64,000 bases of DNA. Source: CBDIDH01 sp965277595. Lineage in GTDB: Bacteria; Planctomycetota; Planctomycetia; Isosphaerales; Isosphaeraceae. A program made the translations under genes and the position numbers. The stretch is taken from the NCBI GenBank assembly GCA_965277595.1, contig CBDIDH010000001.1, positions 1,922,001 through 1,986,000 on the forward strand. Reading direction: 5' to 3'. Positions 45,523-54,634 of this stretch are shown piece by piece. The notes beneath the pieces were generated by a model that was not told the origin of the DNA, ran no database searches, and was given only the letters and a program-made list of their open reading frames with translations. Each line of letters opens with the position of its first letter. The first letter of the stretch is position 1.

Positions 45523-45550
45523 GCTTGCCCGTTGGGATGATCGGGCAAGC
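45523..45550. repeat. 9-bp perfect hairpin about 50 bases before bamA
   Basis: GCTTGCCCG (45523-45531) and CGGGCAAGC (45542-45550) pair perfectly around ten bases. It has no T-tract. It may be an operator or a leader hairpin controlling bamA. Confidence 0.6.
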
Positions 45551-45598
45551 TCAGGCGTGGCGGTCGACTGACCCTGGACCGTTCGGGAACGATCGCAC

Positions 45599-48508
45599 AT
45601 GACACGCGGCGTACTGGTAACCCCGCCGGGGCCAAGGACGGCCACGGCGGGCCGGGCGGCAGATCGGCCCCGAGCGCTTTTCCGACGTCGATCGACGGCG
45701 GCGACGCCTCCAGGCTCATCGAGCCCCCCCCTCGCGTGCCTGACGGCTCTGGCCCTGACCCTGGTCTTTGCCTCGGCGGCGGTCATCGCCCTTGCTACCC
45801 CTCGGCCCTTGCTGGCCGCGAGAAGCCAGGATCTGCCCGACGGCCTGATCTCAAGGATCGAGGTCGAAGGGAATGTCTCGGTCACCAGCGAGAAAATCCG
45901 CGCCAAGCTTCTCAGCCGGGTCGGCGGCCGGCTCGACGCCCGGACGATCAACGCAGACCTCGCCAGCCTGACCGGGTCGAAGTGGTTCTCTTCGGTGGAA
46001 GCCTTTCACGAGCGCGATCCGAAAGACCCAACGGGCAAGAGCTATGTCCTGATCTTCGCCGTCAAGGAGATGCCCGTACTCACCCAGGTGGAATTTCGGG
46101 GCCTCAAGAATATCAAGGCCAAGGAGATCCAGGAGCTGACCGGCCTGAAGGTCGGCAACCGGGCCGATGCCACACGCGCCGCGCTCGCCGTCGGCCAGAT
46201 TCAGAGGCTCTACGAAGAGAAAGGGTTCGAGCTGGCCGAGGTCAAGCTGCTCGAAGGGGGAAGTCCCGGCGATACCAAGATCGTCATCGGCATCTTCGAG
46301 GGGGAAAAGTTTCACATCGGCTCGATCGACTTCAAGGGGAACACCTTCGTTGACGCGGGCGTTCTTCGGACGAAGATCACCAGCAAGAGCCGGATGCTCG
46401 GCTTCATCGGCGGCAAGTATCACCGCGACAACCTCGAAGAAGACACGCGAAAGCTGAAAGACTATTACACCTCGCAAGGCTTCTTCGAAGTCGAGGTCAC
46501 CCCGACGACGACCACCGGGGCCACCCTCGGCGACGTCCGGCTCACCTTCGTCATCAGCGAAGGGTCGCGGTTCAAGGTCCGCGCCATCGCCTTCGAGGGG
46601 AACAAGAAGATCCACTCCGACAAGCTCAAGGCGGGGATGGTGATGCACTCGGGCATGCCGATGCTCGAATCGGTGAAGGATGCCGACCGCAAGAGCCTGA
46701 TGTCGAAGTATCACATGCTCGGCTGCATCGATACCCAGATCCTCGCCGACATCCGCCACACCGACGACCCCGCCGTTGTCGACATTGTTTACAAGATCGA
46801 GGAAGGGGACCCCTACCTTCTCGGCGAGATGAAGGTTGAAGGCAACGAGCGAACCCGGATCAAGGTTGTCCTTCGCGAGGCCGCCCGCGCGGGCCTGCTG
46901 CCCGGCGAGCCGCTCGACCTGACCCGGATCGAAAACTACAAGAAGATGATCGGGTCGACCCAGGTCTTCAACATGGCTCCCGACCAGGGGAAGGGCTTTA
47001 ATACCAAGGTCGTGAACCGCCGACCGCACGACAAGCCTTACGGTGACATCCCGCTCGGCGACCTCAGCGGGGTCGTGCAGACAAGGATGCAAGGCCCCGA
47101 TCCCGATCCGGCCCCCGCGCCCGGCGTCGCCGTTCCTCGGATCGGCCAGAATGCCAATGGATTCACCCCCGCCGCCCCGGCGACGACCGCCCCGGCGCTC
47201 GCTCAGGCGCCCGGAGACCCGGTGCCCTTCGGCGGGATCAACAACCAGTTCAATCCGCCGGTCGACACGCCGCCGATTCCCGTGCCGATTCCGAACACGC
47301 TTCCACCCGCCGGCGCTGCGCCCGGTGGCCCGGCCACGCCGCCGATCGGCTCGGGCGAGCCTACCGGCACGATCCCGAGCGTTCCCGGCCTTAATGCCAA
47401 CGACGTCGGCCCCGACCGCCAGGACCCCTTTCCCGGCCGGGCCTGGGCCGACATCATCACCTCGGTCGACGAGGCCCCCACGGGCCGGTTCATGCTTGGC
47501 ATCGGTGCCAGCAGCTTCCAGGGGTTGACCGGCAACCTCACGATCTCGGAAAAGAACTTTGATATCACGAACATTCCCCGGTCGTGGAACGACCTGATCA
47601 GCGGCAACGCCTTCCGCGGCGCTCAGCAACAGCTTCAGATCTCGTTGATGCCCGGCACGCTCATCAACCGGTTCGAGGTCAGCCTCAAGGAGCCTTACCT
47701 CTTTGACCTGCCGATCGGGGCGAGCGGGGCCGGCTACCTCTTCCAGCGTATCTATCCGAACTGGACCGAGGCCCGCGCGGGGGGCCGGTTCTCGCTCGGC
47801 CGACAGCTCGGCACCCAGACCTATGCCGACGTGGCCCTTCGTGGTGAAGAGGTCGACTTTTACGGCTACCGAAGCCCCGCGCCGGCCGATTACCTGGCCG
47901 CGTCGGGCCACACGACGCTCTTCTCGGTCCGCCCGAGCATCCGGTTCGACAACCGGAATGCTCCGCTGATGCCGAACAAGGGTCAATTCCTCGAATTCGC
48001 CTTCGAGGAAGGCTTCGGCACGTTCGTCTATCCCAAGGGCGAGGTCGAAGGGCGCACCTATTTCACGCTCAAGAGCCGCCCCGACAACTCGGGCAAGCAC
48101 ATCCTGACCCTTCGCGGCCACCTCGGCGCCACGGGGCGCGATACTCCGGTGTATGAGCGGTTCTTCGCCGGTAACTTCGGCAGCCTTCGCGGGTTCCAGT
48201 ACCGCGGCGTCGGCCCTCGAATCCTCGGTCAGAACGTCGGCGGCATCTTCGAGGCGCTCGGGTCGATCGAGTACCAGTTCCCGCTCTCGGCGAACGACAT
48301 GTTCAACCAGGTCGTCTTCTGCGACTTCGGCACCGTGAATCCCGACTACAACTTTGACAACTTCCGCGTCTCGGTCGGAACCGGCCTTCGGATGGTTGTG
48401 CCCGCCTTTGGCCCGATGCCCCTTTGCTTTGACCTCGCCTTCCCCGTCGAGAAGGCCAACGGCGACCGCGTCCAGTTCTTCAACTTCACCATTGGCGCGA
48501 TGTATTGA
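45599..48508 (+). CDS. bamA: BamA/Omp85-type outer-membrane assembly protein
   Basis: 969 aa. A 45-residue Arg/Pro-rich N-terminus precedes a hydrophobic export segment (LACLTALALTLVFASAAVIAL). POTRA-type repeats follow (about 84-490: ISRIEVEGNVSVTSEKI, LTQVEFRGLKNIKAKEI, IGSIDFKGNTFVDAGVL, VRAIAFEGNKKIHSDKL, LGEMKVEGNERTRI). A Pro/Ala/Gly-rich linker of about 115 residues (498-612) is unusual for BamA. The C-terminal beta barrel has the lid-loop motif GSLRGFQYRG near 860 and ends in the aromatic FTIGAMY, as outer-membrane barrels do. It inserts barrel proteins into the outer membrane. No strong Shine-Dalgarno precedes ATG 45599, so the start is moderately certain. Confidence 0.93.
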   Translation: MTRGVLVTPPGPRTATAGRAADRPRALFRRRSTAATPPGSSSPPLACLTALALTLVFASAAVIALATPRPLLAARSQDLPDGLISRIEVEGNVSVTSEKIRAKLLSRVGGRLDARTINADLASLTGSKWFSSVEAFHERDPKDPTGKSYVLIFAVKEMPVLTQVEFRGLKNIKAKEIQELTGLKVGNRADATRAALAVGQIQRLYEEKGFELAEVKLLEGGSPGDTKIVIGIFEGEKFHIGSIDFKGNTFVDAGVLRTKITSKSRMLGFIGGKYHRDNLEEDTRKLKDYYTSQGFFEVEVTPTTTTGATLGDVRLTFVISEGSRFKVRAIAFEGNKKIHSDKLKAGMVMHSGMPMLESVKDADRKSLMSKYHMLGCIDTQILADIRHTDDPAVVDIVYKIEEGDPYLLGEMKVEGNERTRIKVVLREAARAGLLPGEPLDLTRIENYKKMIGSTQVFNMAPDQGKGFNTKVVNRRPHDKPYGDIPLGDLSGVVQTRMQGPDPDPAPAPGVAVPRIGQNANGFTPAAPATTAPALAQAPGDPVPFGGINNQFNPPVDTPPIPVPIPNTLPPAGAAPGGPATPPIGSGEPTGTIPSVPGLNANDVGPDRQDPFPGRAWADIITSVDEAPTGRFMLGIGASSFQGLTGNLTISEKNFDITNIPRSWNDLISGNAFRGAQQQLQISLMPGTLINRFEVSLKEPYLFDLPIGASGAGYLFQRIYPNWTEARAGGRFSLGRQLGTQTYADVALRGEEVDFYGYRSPAPADYLAASGHTTLFSVRPSIRFDNRNAPLMPNKGQFLEFAFEEGFGTFVYPKGEVEGRTYFTLKSRPDNSGKHILTLRGHLGATGRDTPVYERFFAGNFGSLRGFQYRGVGPRILGQNVGGIFEALGSIEYQFPLSANDMFNQVVFCDFGTVNPDYNFDNFRVSVGTGLRMVVPAFGPMPLCFDLAFPVEKANGDRVQFFNFTIGAMY

Positions 48509-48732
48509 TCCGCCTTTCGCGCGGAAACCTTCACACGATCGTCAAAGCTCATCACTCATTGGCTCGTCGCTCCATGAAGCCTTTCAGAAATTGATCCCGG
48601 TCAGGCCAGTAAATTCCAGTCTTTTCGCGGCGAGATCGTATTCGTCCGATCCTGTTAACTCTGGCTGACTCGCTGGTCGGCACTCTCCGTCGATACGCCG
48701 TCTGGATTTCGCTTCGAGACAAGGAAAAGACA

Positions 48733-48779
48733 AGAGGGGCGAGCCTCGGATTTCCGAGAGTCGCCCCTCTTTCTTTTTT
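48733..48779 (+). terminator. Strong rho-independent terminator downstream of bamA
   Basis: AGAGGGGCGA (48733-48742) pairs perfectly with TCGCCCCTCT (48761-48770), with an inner CTCGG/CCGAG stem, followed by TTCTTTTTT. It lies 225 bases after the bamA stop. The intervening sequence holds no gene I can support. The opposite strand also has a pyrimidine-rich tail, so it may act both ways. Confidence 0.85.
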
Positions 48780-48895
48780 GGAATCCACGATCGACGAGTT
48801 CAGGACGCTACAATCCTTCCTTGTCACGGTTCGGAAAACCGGAAAGGTCGATATCTTCGATTCCTCGCGACGTTTTGCGTTCGAACCGTCTTCAA

Positions 48896-48969
<74 letters not shown>

Positions 48970-48995
48970 CCTGATCCTCTGGAAGACGTTCGTCA

Positions 48996-49025
48996 AGTAT
49001 AACGCGTTCGAGGTCTCCGCAACAA
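48996..49025 (-). promoter_or_regulatory. Putative promoter of tRNA-Arg
   Basis: On the minus strand TTGTTG (49025-49020), an 18-base spacer and TATACT (49001-48996) lie about 27 bases before the mature tRNA 5' end. It overlaps the ribosome binding site of the divergent gene at 49038. Confidence 0.45.
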
Positions 49026-49037
49026 GGAGCGGTCGCT

Positions 49038-50687
49038 TTGTTTTCCAGGACGCGAGGAGACCAGGGTCGGAAGGGGCGTCAATCCTGGTTCCTGGCCGCA
49101 TGCGTTGTGTTCGGAAGCGAGGACGCGGCCCACGCGGGACTGCCCGAAGCGATCGTCTTGCAAGACGTTACCGCCGAGTCGGACATCAGGTTTCCAGTCT
49201 CCATTGGCGATCGAGCGAAGCATGATCTGACCGAGATCCTCGGCGGCGGAGTCGCGCTCATCGATGGAGACAGCGATGGCAAGCCTGATCTCGTCTTCGG
49301 GAACGGTCGAGCGCCCTGGCGTTATTATCGGAATCTCGGAAACTGGACTTTTGCCGACGAGACTGTTCAAGCGGCCTTGAAAGCGCCTGAGCGGCCGATG
49401 GGAATGGCCGTCGGTGATTTTGATGGCGACGGCCGCGATGATCTTTTCCTGACCGGCTGGCGCGATCAGAGGCTCTATCGCAACCGGGGCGGGGGGACTT
49501 TTGAAGACGTGACGGATCGGGCCGGACTGCGTTCGCGGCTCTGGACCAGTTCCGCCGCCTGGGCCGACCTCGACGGCGATGGCGATCTTGATCTTTATGT
49601 CGTCGGCTACCTCGATTTTGACGCCGATCACGCCCCTTTCTGTGCCGCGCCCGATGGCCAGCGCGATTACTGCGGTCCCGAGGATTTTCCCGCCGAGCCC
49701 GATCGCCTCTATCGGAACGACGGCGATGGCCGTTTCACCGAGGTCTCTCGCGAGGCGGGCATTGACCTGCCCGAAGGCCGGGGCCTTGGCGTCGTCGTGG
49801 CCGACCTGACCGGCGATGGTCGACTTGACCTCTTCGTGGCCAACGACGGAACCCCTTGCTGGCTCTTCGAAAACCTCGGCGGCCTTCGATTTCGCGAAAT
49901 CGGTCACGAGGCGGGTGTTGCGGTCGACGGCCAGGGCGATCCACTCGCGGGGATGGGCGCGGCCGTTGGCGACGTGGACGGCGATGGCCTCTCCGACCTG
50001 CTCGTGACCAACTTCTTCGGGCGAGCCACCATCGCCTTTCATGCCCGGGGCAAAGGGCGTTTTGTCGATGCCTCGGCGGCCGATGGACTGAAGGCGGCGA
50101 CCCGAAGGGTCAACGGGTTTGGCCTGGCCCTGGTCGATCTCGACGGCGATGGCTGGCTCGATCTGGCGCAAACGAACGGACACGTTCTCGACCGCGAACG
50201 CCTGGGAATCCCTTTCGCCATGCGTCCGACCTTGTTACAAAATCGTGGCGGTACGTTCAAAAATGGCGCCGAGGGGAGCGAACCCTGGTCGGCTCGGTCG
50301 GTCCTCGGCCGCGGCCTGGCGGTTGGCGACCTTAATGGCGATGGCCGTCCTGATCTGGTCATCAACGCCAACGGGTCGCCCCCCTCGGTCCTGAAAAATG
50401 CGTCGCGAGGCCGGTCGGTCGCCATCGAGTTAGAGGCGGGGCGGACGCGCCGGACCCCCTTTGGCGCTCGGCTCAAGGTCACGATCGAGGGTCGCGCGTT
50501 GATTCGCGACCTCCCTGGCGGCGGCTCGTATCTTTCCGCGTCCGAGCGCAAGGTTTACGTCGGCCTGGGAAAGGCCAGGCAGGTCGATCGCGTCGAGGTC
50601 GTCTGGCCGGGAGGGGAATCGGAGTCCTGGACCAATCTGCCCGCCTCGAATGGGATCAGGCTCATTGCGGGGACGGGGCGACCTTGA
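49038..50687 (+). CDS. Secreted CRTAC1-like FG-GAP/ASPIC (UnbV) protein
   Basis: 549 aa. The start is TTG 49038: AAGGAG sits eight bases upstream and the frame has no better start before the signal region (SWFLAACVVFGSEDAAHAG). Repeated FG-GAP/VCBS calcium-type blades: GVALIDGDSDGKPDLVFGNG, MAVGDFDGDGRDDLFLTGW, WADLDGDGDLDLYVVGY, VVVADLTGDGRLDLFVANDG, AVGDLNGDGRPDLVINANG. The C-terminal ASPIC/UnbV module is present (GARLKVTIEG, GGSYLSASERKVYVGLG, VEVVWPGGESE). Extracellular; partners unknown. The last 26 bases overlap the convergent endonuclease-fold gene. Confidence 0.9.
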   Translation: MFSRTRGDQGRKGRQSWFLAACVVFGSEDAAHAGLPEAIVLQDVTAESDIRFPVSIGDRAKHDLTEILGGGVALIDGDSDGKPDLVFGNGRAPWRYYRNLGNWTFADETVQAALKAPERPMGMAVGDFDGDGRDDLFLTGWRDQRLYRNRGGGTFEDVTDRAGLRSRLWTSSAAWADLDGDGDLDLYVVGYLDFDADHAPFCAAPDGQRDYCGPEDFPAEPDRLYRNDGDGRFTEVSREAGIDLPEGRGLGVVVADLTGDGRLDLFVANDGTPCWLFENLGGLRFREIGHEAGVAVDGQGDPLAGMGAAVGDVDGDGLSDLLVTNFFGRATIAFHARGKGRFVDASAADGLKAATRRVNGFGLALVDLDGDGWLDLAQTNGHVLDRERLGIPFAMRPTLLQNRGGTFKNGAEGSEPWSARSVLGRGLAVGDLNGDGRPDLVINANGSPPSVLKNASRGRSVAIELEAGRTRRTPFGARLKVTIEGRALIRDLPGGGSYLSASERKVYVGLGKARQVDRVEVVWPGGESESWTNLPASNGIRLIAGTGRP

Positions 50688-51747
50688 GCCGGACGCTGAG
50701 GGCGAAGTGATCGGAATAGCCGCGAGGTGTCGTCAACCTCGGCCCGCCAAAGCGAAAGGGGCGGCCGTCGCGACCGGCGCGGAGCGCCTTGGGATGCTCG
50801 ACGCGGAGCGTGTCCGGCAAGATTTGCCAGCCCGCCGGATCGAGAAGGCCGGCGGTCACGACGATGTGGTCGAGTACCTGCCAGCGGCCCCCGTGGAAAT
50901 ACGTTCCGAAGCCGAGAGCTGGATCGAGCATGGTGGTCAGGTCGAAAAGTACAAGCGGGTCGCCCGACCGCGAGGCGTTCACGACCTGACTGGCATTGGC
51001 GACCGCGTGAAGGTGGTCAACCACCGAGGGATCGCTGGGTTCATCGTTAAAATCGCCGGCAATCAGAAGATCAACCTGGGGATCAGCCGAGGTCAGGTCG
51101 ACCGCGGCCTGATACAGGTGATCGGCGTAGCTCGCCCGTCGATACTCCGTCTCGCCTCGAACGCGGCTGGTCCAGTGGCTTGCCAGGATCACCAGCGGCA
51201 GGCCGCCGGGGCCGATCAGGTGCGCTTCGAGGGTCCGGTCCGAATGGATCGTCCGGGTCAGGTCGTCGCGGCCGGGAAGTCGGCTTAAAACGGCCGGCTC
51301 GATCCGGCGCCCGGTGCGGTTATCGCGGTGGATCAGGGTCGAATAACGATCGGCCGCGGACATCCCCTCGTTGAGCGCCTCGCGGAGTAGTTCCACCGCC
51401 CGGCGGCTTTCGACCTCGATGACGACGAGGATATCGGGTCCCCGACCCTCGTTCTGAAGCCGGAGGGCCCGCGCCAGGTGGTTCACCTTCTCGCGGACGA
51501 GGTCGGGATTGGCGGCGAACCAGTCCTCGTCCTCGTCGTGGTTCGTCGGGTCGTCGACATCGTCAAAAAGGTTCTCGGCGTTCCAGGTGCAAAAGAGATA
51601 ACCGTCGGCGGAGACCGGCATCGGCGCGGGTGTCGGTAGCGGGGGCGGGCCGACAGGGTCTTGAGGGCGAAGCAGCCAGAGGCCGATCACGATCAGGCCC
51701 AGGCCAAGAGAAAGCCAGGCCAGGTCGCCGAGGCCAAGGCTGTTCAT
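50662..51747 (-). CDS. Endonuclease/exonuclease/phosphatase family protein
   Basis: 361 aa with an N-terminal membrane or signal helix (LAWLSLGLGLIVIGLWLL) and a Pro-rich spacer. EEP-fold catalytic blocks are in order: CTWNAENLFDD, VVIEVES, LVILASHWTSR, LLIAGDFNDEP and a final GYSDHFAL. This predicts a metal-dependent phosphodiesterase or nuclease acting at or beyond the membrane. Substrate unknown. No good Shine-Dalgarno precedes ATG 51747, so the start may vary. It overlaps the CRTAC1-like gene tail to tail by 26 bases. Confidence 0.87.
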   Translation of the reverse strand: MNSLGLGDLAWLSLGLGLIVIGLWLLRPQDPVGPPPLPTPAPMPVSADGYLFCTWNAENLFDDVDDPTNHDEDEDWFAANPDLVREKVNHLARALRLQNEGRGPDILVVIEVESRRAVELLREALNEGMSAADRYSTLIHRDNRTGRRIEPAVLSRLPGRDDLTRTIHSDRTLEAHLIGPGGLPLVILASHWTSRVRGETEYRRASYADHLYQAAVDLTSADPQVDLLIAGDFNDEPSDPSVVDHLHAVANASQVVNASRSGDPLVLFDLTTMLDPALGFGTYFHGGRWQVLDHIVVTAGLLDPAGWQILPDTLRVEHPKALRAGRDGRPFRFGGPRLTTPRGYSDHFALSVRLKVAPSPQ

Positions 51748-51854
51748 GAGCCAGCGCGCCAGGTCGATCAGGAACGATCGGGGAAGGGCTGGGAAGCCAT
51801 CGAAGATGGGCGGATCGGCCGATCCTCGGCGGCGTCGGCCGGGACGTCCCGCCG

Positions 51855-52130
51855 TCAGAGGTGTGGGTCGATCGCGCGAAACTTGTCACCCTCCCCGGTC
51901 AGGAGCCAGAGCGGGTTGGCTCCCGTCACCTCGATAAACCGAAGAATCGTCGGGGCGGGAATTGTACACCCGGTTTCGTAATTGTGCCAGGTCCGAAAAG
52001 GCACCTTCAACGAATCCGCCAGAAGCGGACCGCCGTTCTCTCCATAAAGTTCAACACGGATCTCGCGAACCCGGTTCGCCAGGCCAGACTTGACCACCTG
52101 CCAGTCGGGTTGAGTAGGCGTCTCGTCCAT
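51855..52130 (-). CDS. Helix-turn-helix (XRE-like) regulator
   Basis: 91 aa from ATG 52130 (AAGGA about ten bases upstream; a longer frame to 52220 lacks a good site). The HTH segment reads LADSLKVPFRTWHNYETG, with the second helix recognisable and a hydrophobic C-terminal part TILRFIEVTGANPLWLLTGEG. This small form is common in planctomycetes. It lies divergent to the following plus-strand gene, which it could regulate along with itself. Confidence 0.78.
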   Translation of the reverse strand: MDETPTQPDWQVVKSGLANRVREIRVELYGENGGPLLADSLKVPFRTWHNYETGCTIPAPTILRFIEVTGANPLWLLTGEGDKFRAIDPHL

Positions 52131-52345
52131 CGGCGTGACATCCTTTTTCCATGCTTTCCACCAGAGCGCAATAGGACATGACACGTCAGGTTCCCACGCA
52201 AATGTCCCGCTCAAATCCATTTACCAGCATACTCTCGCATTGTATCGACGTCCAGGCGTCTACGCCAGACTCGGTCCGTTCCGCGATCGAGACTGGGGGT
52301 CGCCTGTTGAAAAAAAAAGGTTTTTCGACGCGTTCGACAAAAGGG

Positions 52346-53056
52346 ATGTCGCGTTCGGGTCGCGTTCTCGGTTCCCAGTGGAGACGGGACAGAGACGCGG
52401 CAAAAGAGGTGTGGCTCGACGCCAGGATCGAGGTCAACGTGTTGACAACACAGAGCGTGATCGAGGCCCTCGCAGTCCGGATTGAACTGGCGTACCGCCG
52501 TCGCCGCCCCGGCTGGCGAGACGGTTCCTCGACCCCGAGAGTCTGGCAAGTCGCTGCCGAGACCCTGATCCGGGCCGGTCAGGCCGACCTGTCCATGCCT
52601 CTCGATCCTGAACTTTTTGTCGCCTCGCAACCGTGTACCAGCGCCCAGGCCAACCCCTGGAACGAGGTCACGGGACTTCCGGCCGTGGAACGCTACAAGG
52701 CCCGGGTGGCCGAGATCGTCCGGGTTCTCCGAGACGAACTCATCGCCGAGATCCGCCACGTCGAGACGCGATCGGGCCGGGGTGAGTCCATCGCCAATAT
52801 CTTGCACTCCCGAACACGCCGCCTCTCGCCGCTGGGGCGATACATCGTGGCCCATCGAGCCGGTCGCCTTTCGCTGGCGAACCGGTTCGTTCGCGAGGCC
52901 CTGGAGCAACATCGATCCTGCCCTCTCTATCGCCAGGCCGTCGCGGGCCTGCTCGCGCCCGAGGCCTACCCGACACTTGCCCCGGACGACTCGCGAAGCT
53001 CCCTCGGCGCCACGCGCGAGACGCGGAAAGAGCCAAGCTACGTCTGCTGGAATTGA
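52346..53056 (+). CDS. Basic helical protein of unknown function
   Basis: 236 aa from ATG 52346. The frame is open back to ATG 52178, but codons before 52346 have mixed third positions and an AAAAAAAAA run flanked by a GTTGAAAAA/TTTTTCGAC stem, so they look non-coding; GTG 52439, preceded by GAGG, is another possible start. The protein is helical and Arg-rich (SVIEALAVRIELAYRRRRPGW, IVRVLRDELIAEIRHVETR, GRYIVAHRAGRLSLANRFV). No known domain. It is divergent from the HTH gene and no motif suggests a function. Confidence 0.65.
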   Translation: MSRSGRVLGSQWRRDRDAAKEVWLDARIEVNVLTTQSVIEALAVRIELAYRRRRPGWRDGSSTPRVWQVAAETLIRAGQADLSMPLDPELFVASQPCTSAQANPWNEVTGLPAVERYKARVAEIVRVLRDELIAEIRHVETRSGRGESIANILHSRTRRLSPLGRYIVAHRAGRLSLANRFVREALEQHRSCPLYRQAVAGLLAPEAYPTLAPDDSRSSLGATRETRKEPSYVCWN

Positions 53057-53338
53057 AGGTCGATCCCGACCTCCCGAAGAGTTCAACCGGGGATTTTGCC
53101 GATACCTGGGGTGACCTGATAGCGATCACCCCGCCGCCGCCGCGCGATGTCGCGCGCATTTGACAAGATGTCGACGTATCTTCCCAAATTTCGGGAACGG
53201 GGAAGAGTTCCGCGGGATAAATCACCACGTCGTGCAATTCCACAAATTCCGTGGTGATAGGTCCAAGACTATGCCGCTATTCTTATCCATCCAACCGCCC
53301 ACCGGATTCGGATTATTTTTACAGAAAGCCGTCACACG

Positions 53339-53719
53339 ATGTTGACCTCGTCACGCTCCCGGTCCCGTCGGTTTGTCCCGGTTGTCGACAGGCTCCAGAC
53401 GCGATTGACTCCCTCGGATGTCACGGCGGTCGTCTCGCCGATGGACCCCGTCATGCTCGGCCCCGATGATCCCACTCCCCCAATGATCGTGGTCTCGCCA
53501 ATGGACCCGGTGATGCTCGGTCCCGATGATTCCACACCGATCGATCCGACGATGACCATCGCATCCGATCCATCCTCGGCGACAATCGTCCTCAATTCTC
53601 CCAGCCCGGTCGTCGTTGACTCGACCACGAGTACCCCAACCTGGGCGGATTCCGCCGCGTCGATGGGCGACATGGTCAACACGACCGGTTCAACGGATTC
53701 GAGCCTTCTTCTCTGCTAA
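53339..53719 (+). CDS. Short Ser/Thr/Asp-rich secreted-type protein with 20-residue duplication
   Basis: 126 aa. The N-terminus is basic (SRSRSRRFVPVVDRLQTRLTPS) and resembles, loosely, the LEGRxLL export motif region of other proteins here. The sequence VVSPMDPVMLGPDD occurs twice exactly 20 residues (60 bases) apart, with changed flanks (PTPPMI versus STPIDP). The rest is Ser/Thr/Asp-rich and likely unfolded. Function unknown. Confidence 0.55.
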   Translation: MLTSSRSRSRRFVPVVDRLQTRLTPSDVTAVVSPMDPVMLGPDDPTPPMIVVSPMDPVMLGPDDSTPIDPTMTIASDPSSATIVLNSPSPVVVDSTTSTPTWADSAASMGDMVNTTGSTDSSLLLC

Positions 53720-53775
53720 TGGTCGGACGACGCTTCAAAATCGAATTTTTCCGGTTCGTTTTTTCAAAATTCGTT

Positions 53776-53802
53776 TTGACAACGCGTGATCCGGCCTAAT
53801 AT
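53776..53802 (+). promoter_or_regulatory. Putative promoter of the ECF/kinase operon
   Basis: TTGACA (53776-53781), a 15-base spacer and TAATAT (53797-53802) lie about 185 bases before the ATG at 53987. The -35 is perfect, but the spacing is short. The remaining leader holds no gene. Confidence 0.4.
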
Positions 53803-53986
53803 TTCGCGTCGATCCCCCAAAAAATTCGGATGTCCCCGGATTGCCCGCTTACGCATGGCCCGACCCGGCGATAGAATATCCCTTCGGTAAACCGAGGAAG
53901 GGACTGGCCGGAGTCGCATCGCAGGGTTGCCCGTCTAAGTAAGCGACACCTGGTCGGTCCCCTGGGGCAAAAGGGGGAAGACCCGC

Positions 53987-54619
53987 ATGTCCTGTCCGAC
54001 AGAACCGCAAACGGTTAACCTTGACAGCCTCTTCGATCGCGCCCGCGCGGGCGACGATGATGCCTGGAGAGAGCTATTCGAGCGCTGTTATCCCAAGGTC
54101 ATTCGGGTCGTCCGCCGCAAGCTCAACCGGCCGATGCGATCGCTCTATGACTCGACCGACTTCGCCAGCGACGTGATGAAGAGCCTCGCGGCCAATGCCG
54201 GCCGCCTCGAATTTGCTTCGTTTGACTCGTTGATGGCCTTTCTCGCCCAGGTTGCCGAGCAGAAGGTTATCGATGAGTATCGCAAGGCCCATACGCTCAA
54301 GCGCGACATCGACCGCCAGTGCCGATTAACACCCGGTGACGACTTCTCGGCGCCGACGATTGCCTCGCTGGACCCGACGGCCAGTCAGGTCGCCCTCGCC
54401 GGAGAGGCTCAGGAGCAGTTGCTCGCCGGCCAGAACGAGACCGAGCGGGAAGCGATCGGCCTGAAGCGTCTGGGCTATACCAACCTTGAGATCGCCGAGC
54501 GAACCGGCTGGAACCTCCGCAAGGTTCAGCGCTTCTTCAAGGACCTCTGGGATTCCTGGGGTCTTTCACGATTTTCCGGCGAGACCCCGATCGATCGACC
54601 GAAGCACGACGGTCCTTGA
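53987..54619 (+). CDS. ECF-type sigma factor (kinase-linked)
   Basis: 210 aa, ATG 53987 with AAGGGGGAAG six bases upstream. Region 2: WRELFERCYPKVIRVVRRKL, SLYDSTDFASDVMKSLAAN, FLAQVAEQKVIDEYRKA. Region 4: GLKRLGYTNLEIAERTGWNLRKVQRFFKDLW (given as a motif region at about 160-190). It ends 15 bases before the Ser/Thr kinase gene on the same strand, the organisation typical of kinase-linked planctomycete ECF factors. Its regulon is not visible. Confidence 0.92.
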   Translation: MSCPTEPQTVNLDSLFDRARAGDDDAWRELFERCYPKVIRVVRRKLNRPMRSLYDSTDFASDVMKSLAANAGRLEFASFDSLMAFLAQVAEQKVIDEYRKAHTLKRDIDRQCRLTPGDDFSAPTIASLDPTASQVALAGEAQEQLLAGQNETEREAIGLKRLGYTNLEIAERTGWNLRKVQRFFKDLWDSWGLSRFSGETPIDRPKHDGP

Positions 54620-54634
54620 TCGGGGGTCACGCCG

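Larger units (their letters stand above)
44919..45598. other. Long non-coding region upstream of bamA
   Basis: About 680 bases without a convincing gene on either strand; open frames here are Arg/Ser/Pro-rich. It contains a terminator candidate at 45073-45098 and two unusual inverted repeats at 45350-45381 and 45523-45550. A structured bamA leader is possible. Confidence 0.5.

Noticed and set aside
45127..45951. 274-codon minus-strand frame upstream of bamA
   Set aside because: Arg/Ser/Pro-rich, no signal or domain, overlaps the bamA start.
45851..48121. 756-codon minus-strand frame
   Set aside because: Antisense to bamA; no domain or ribosome site.
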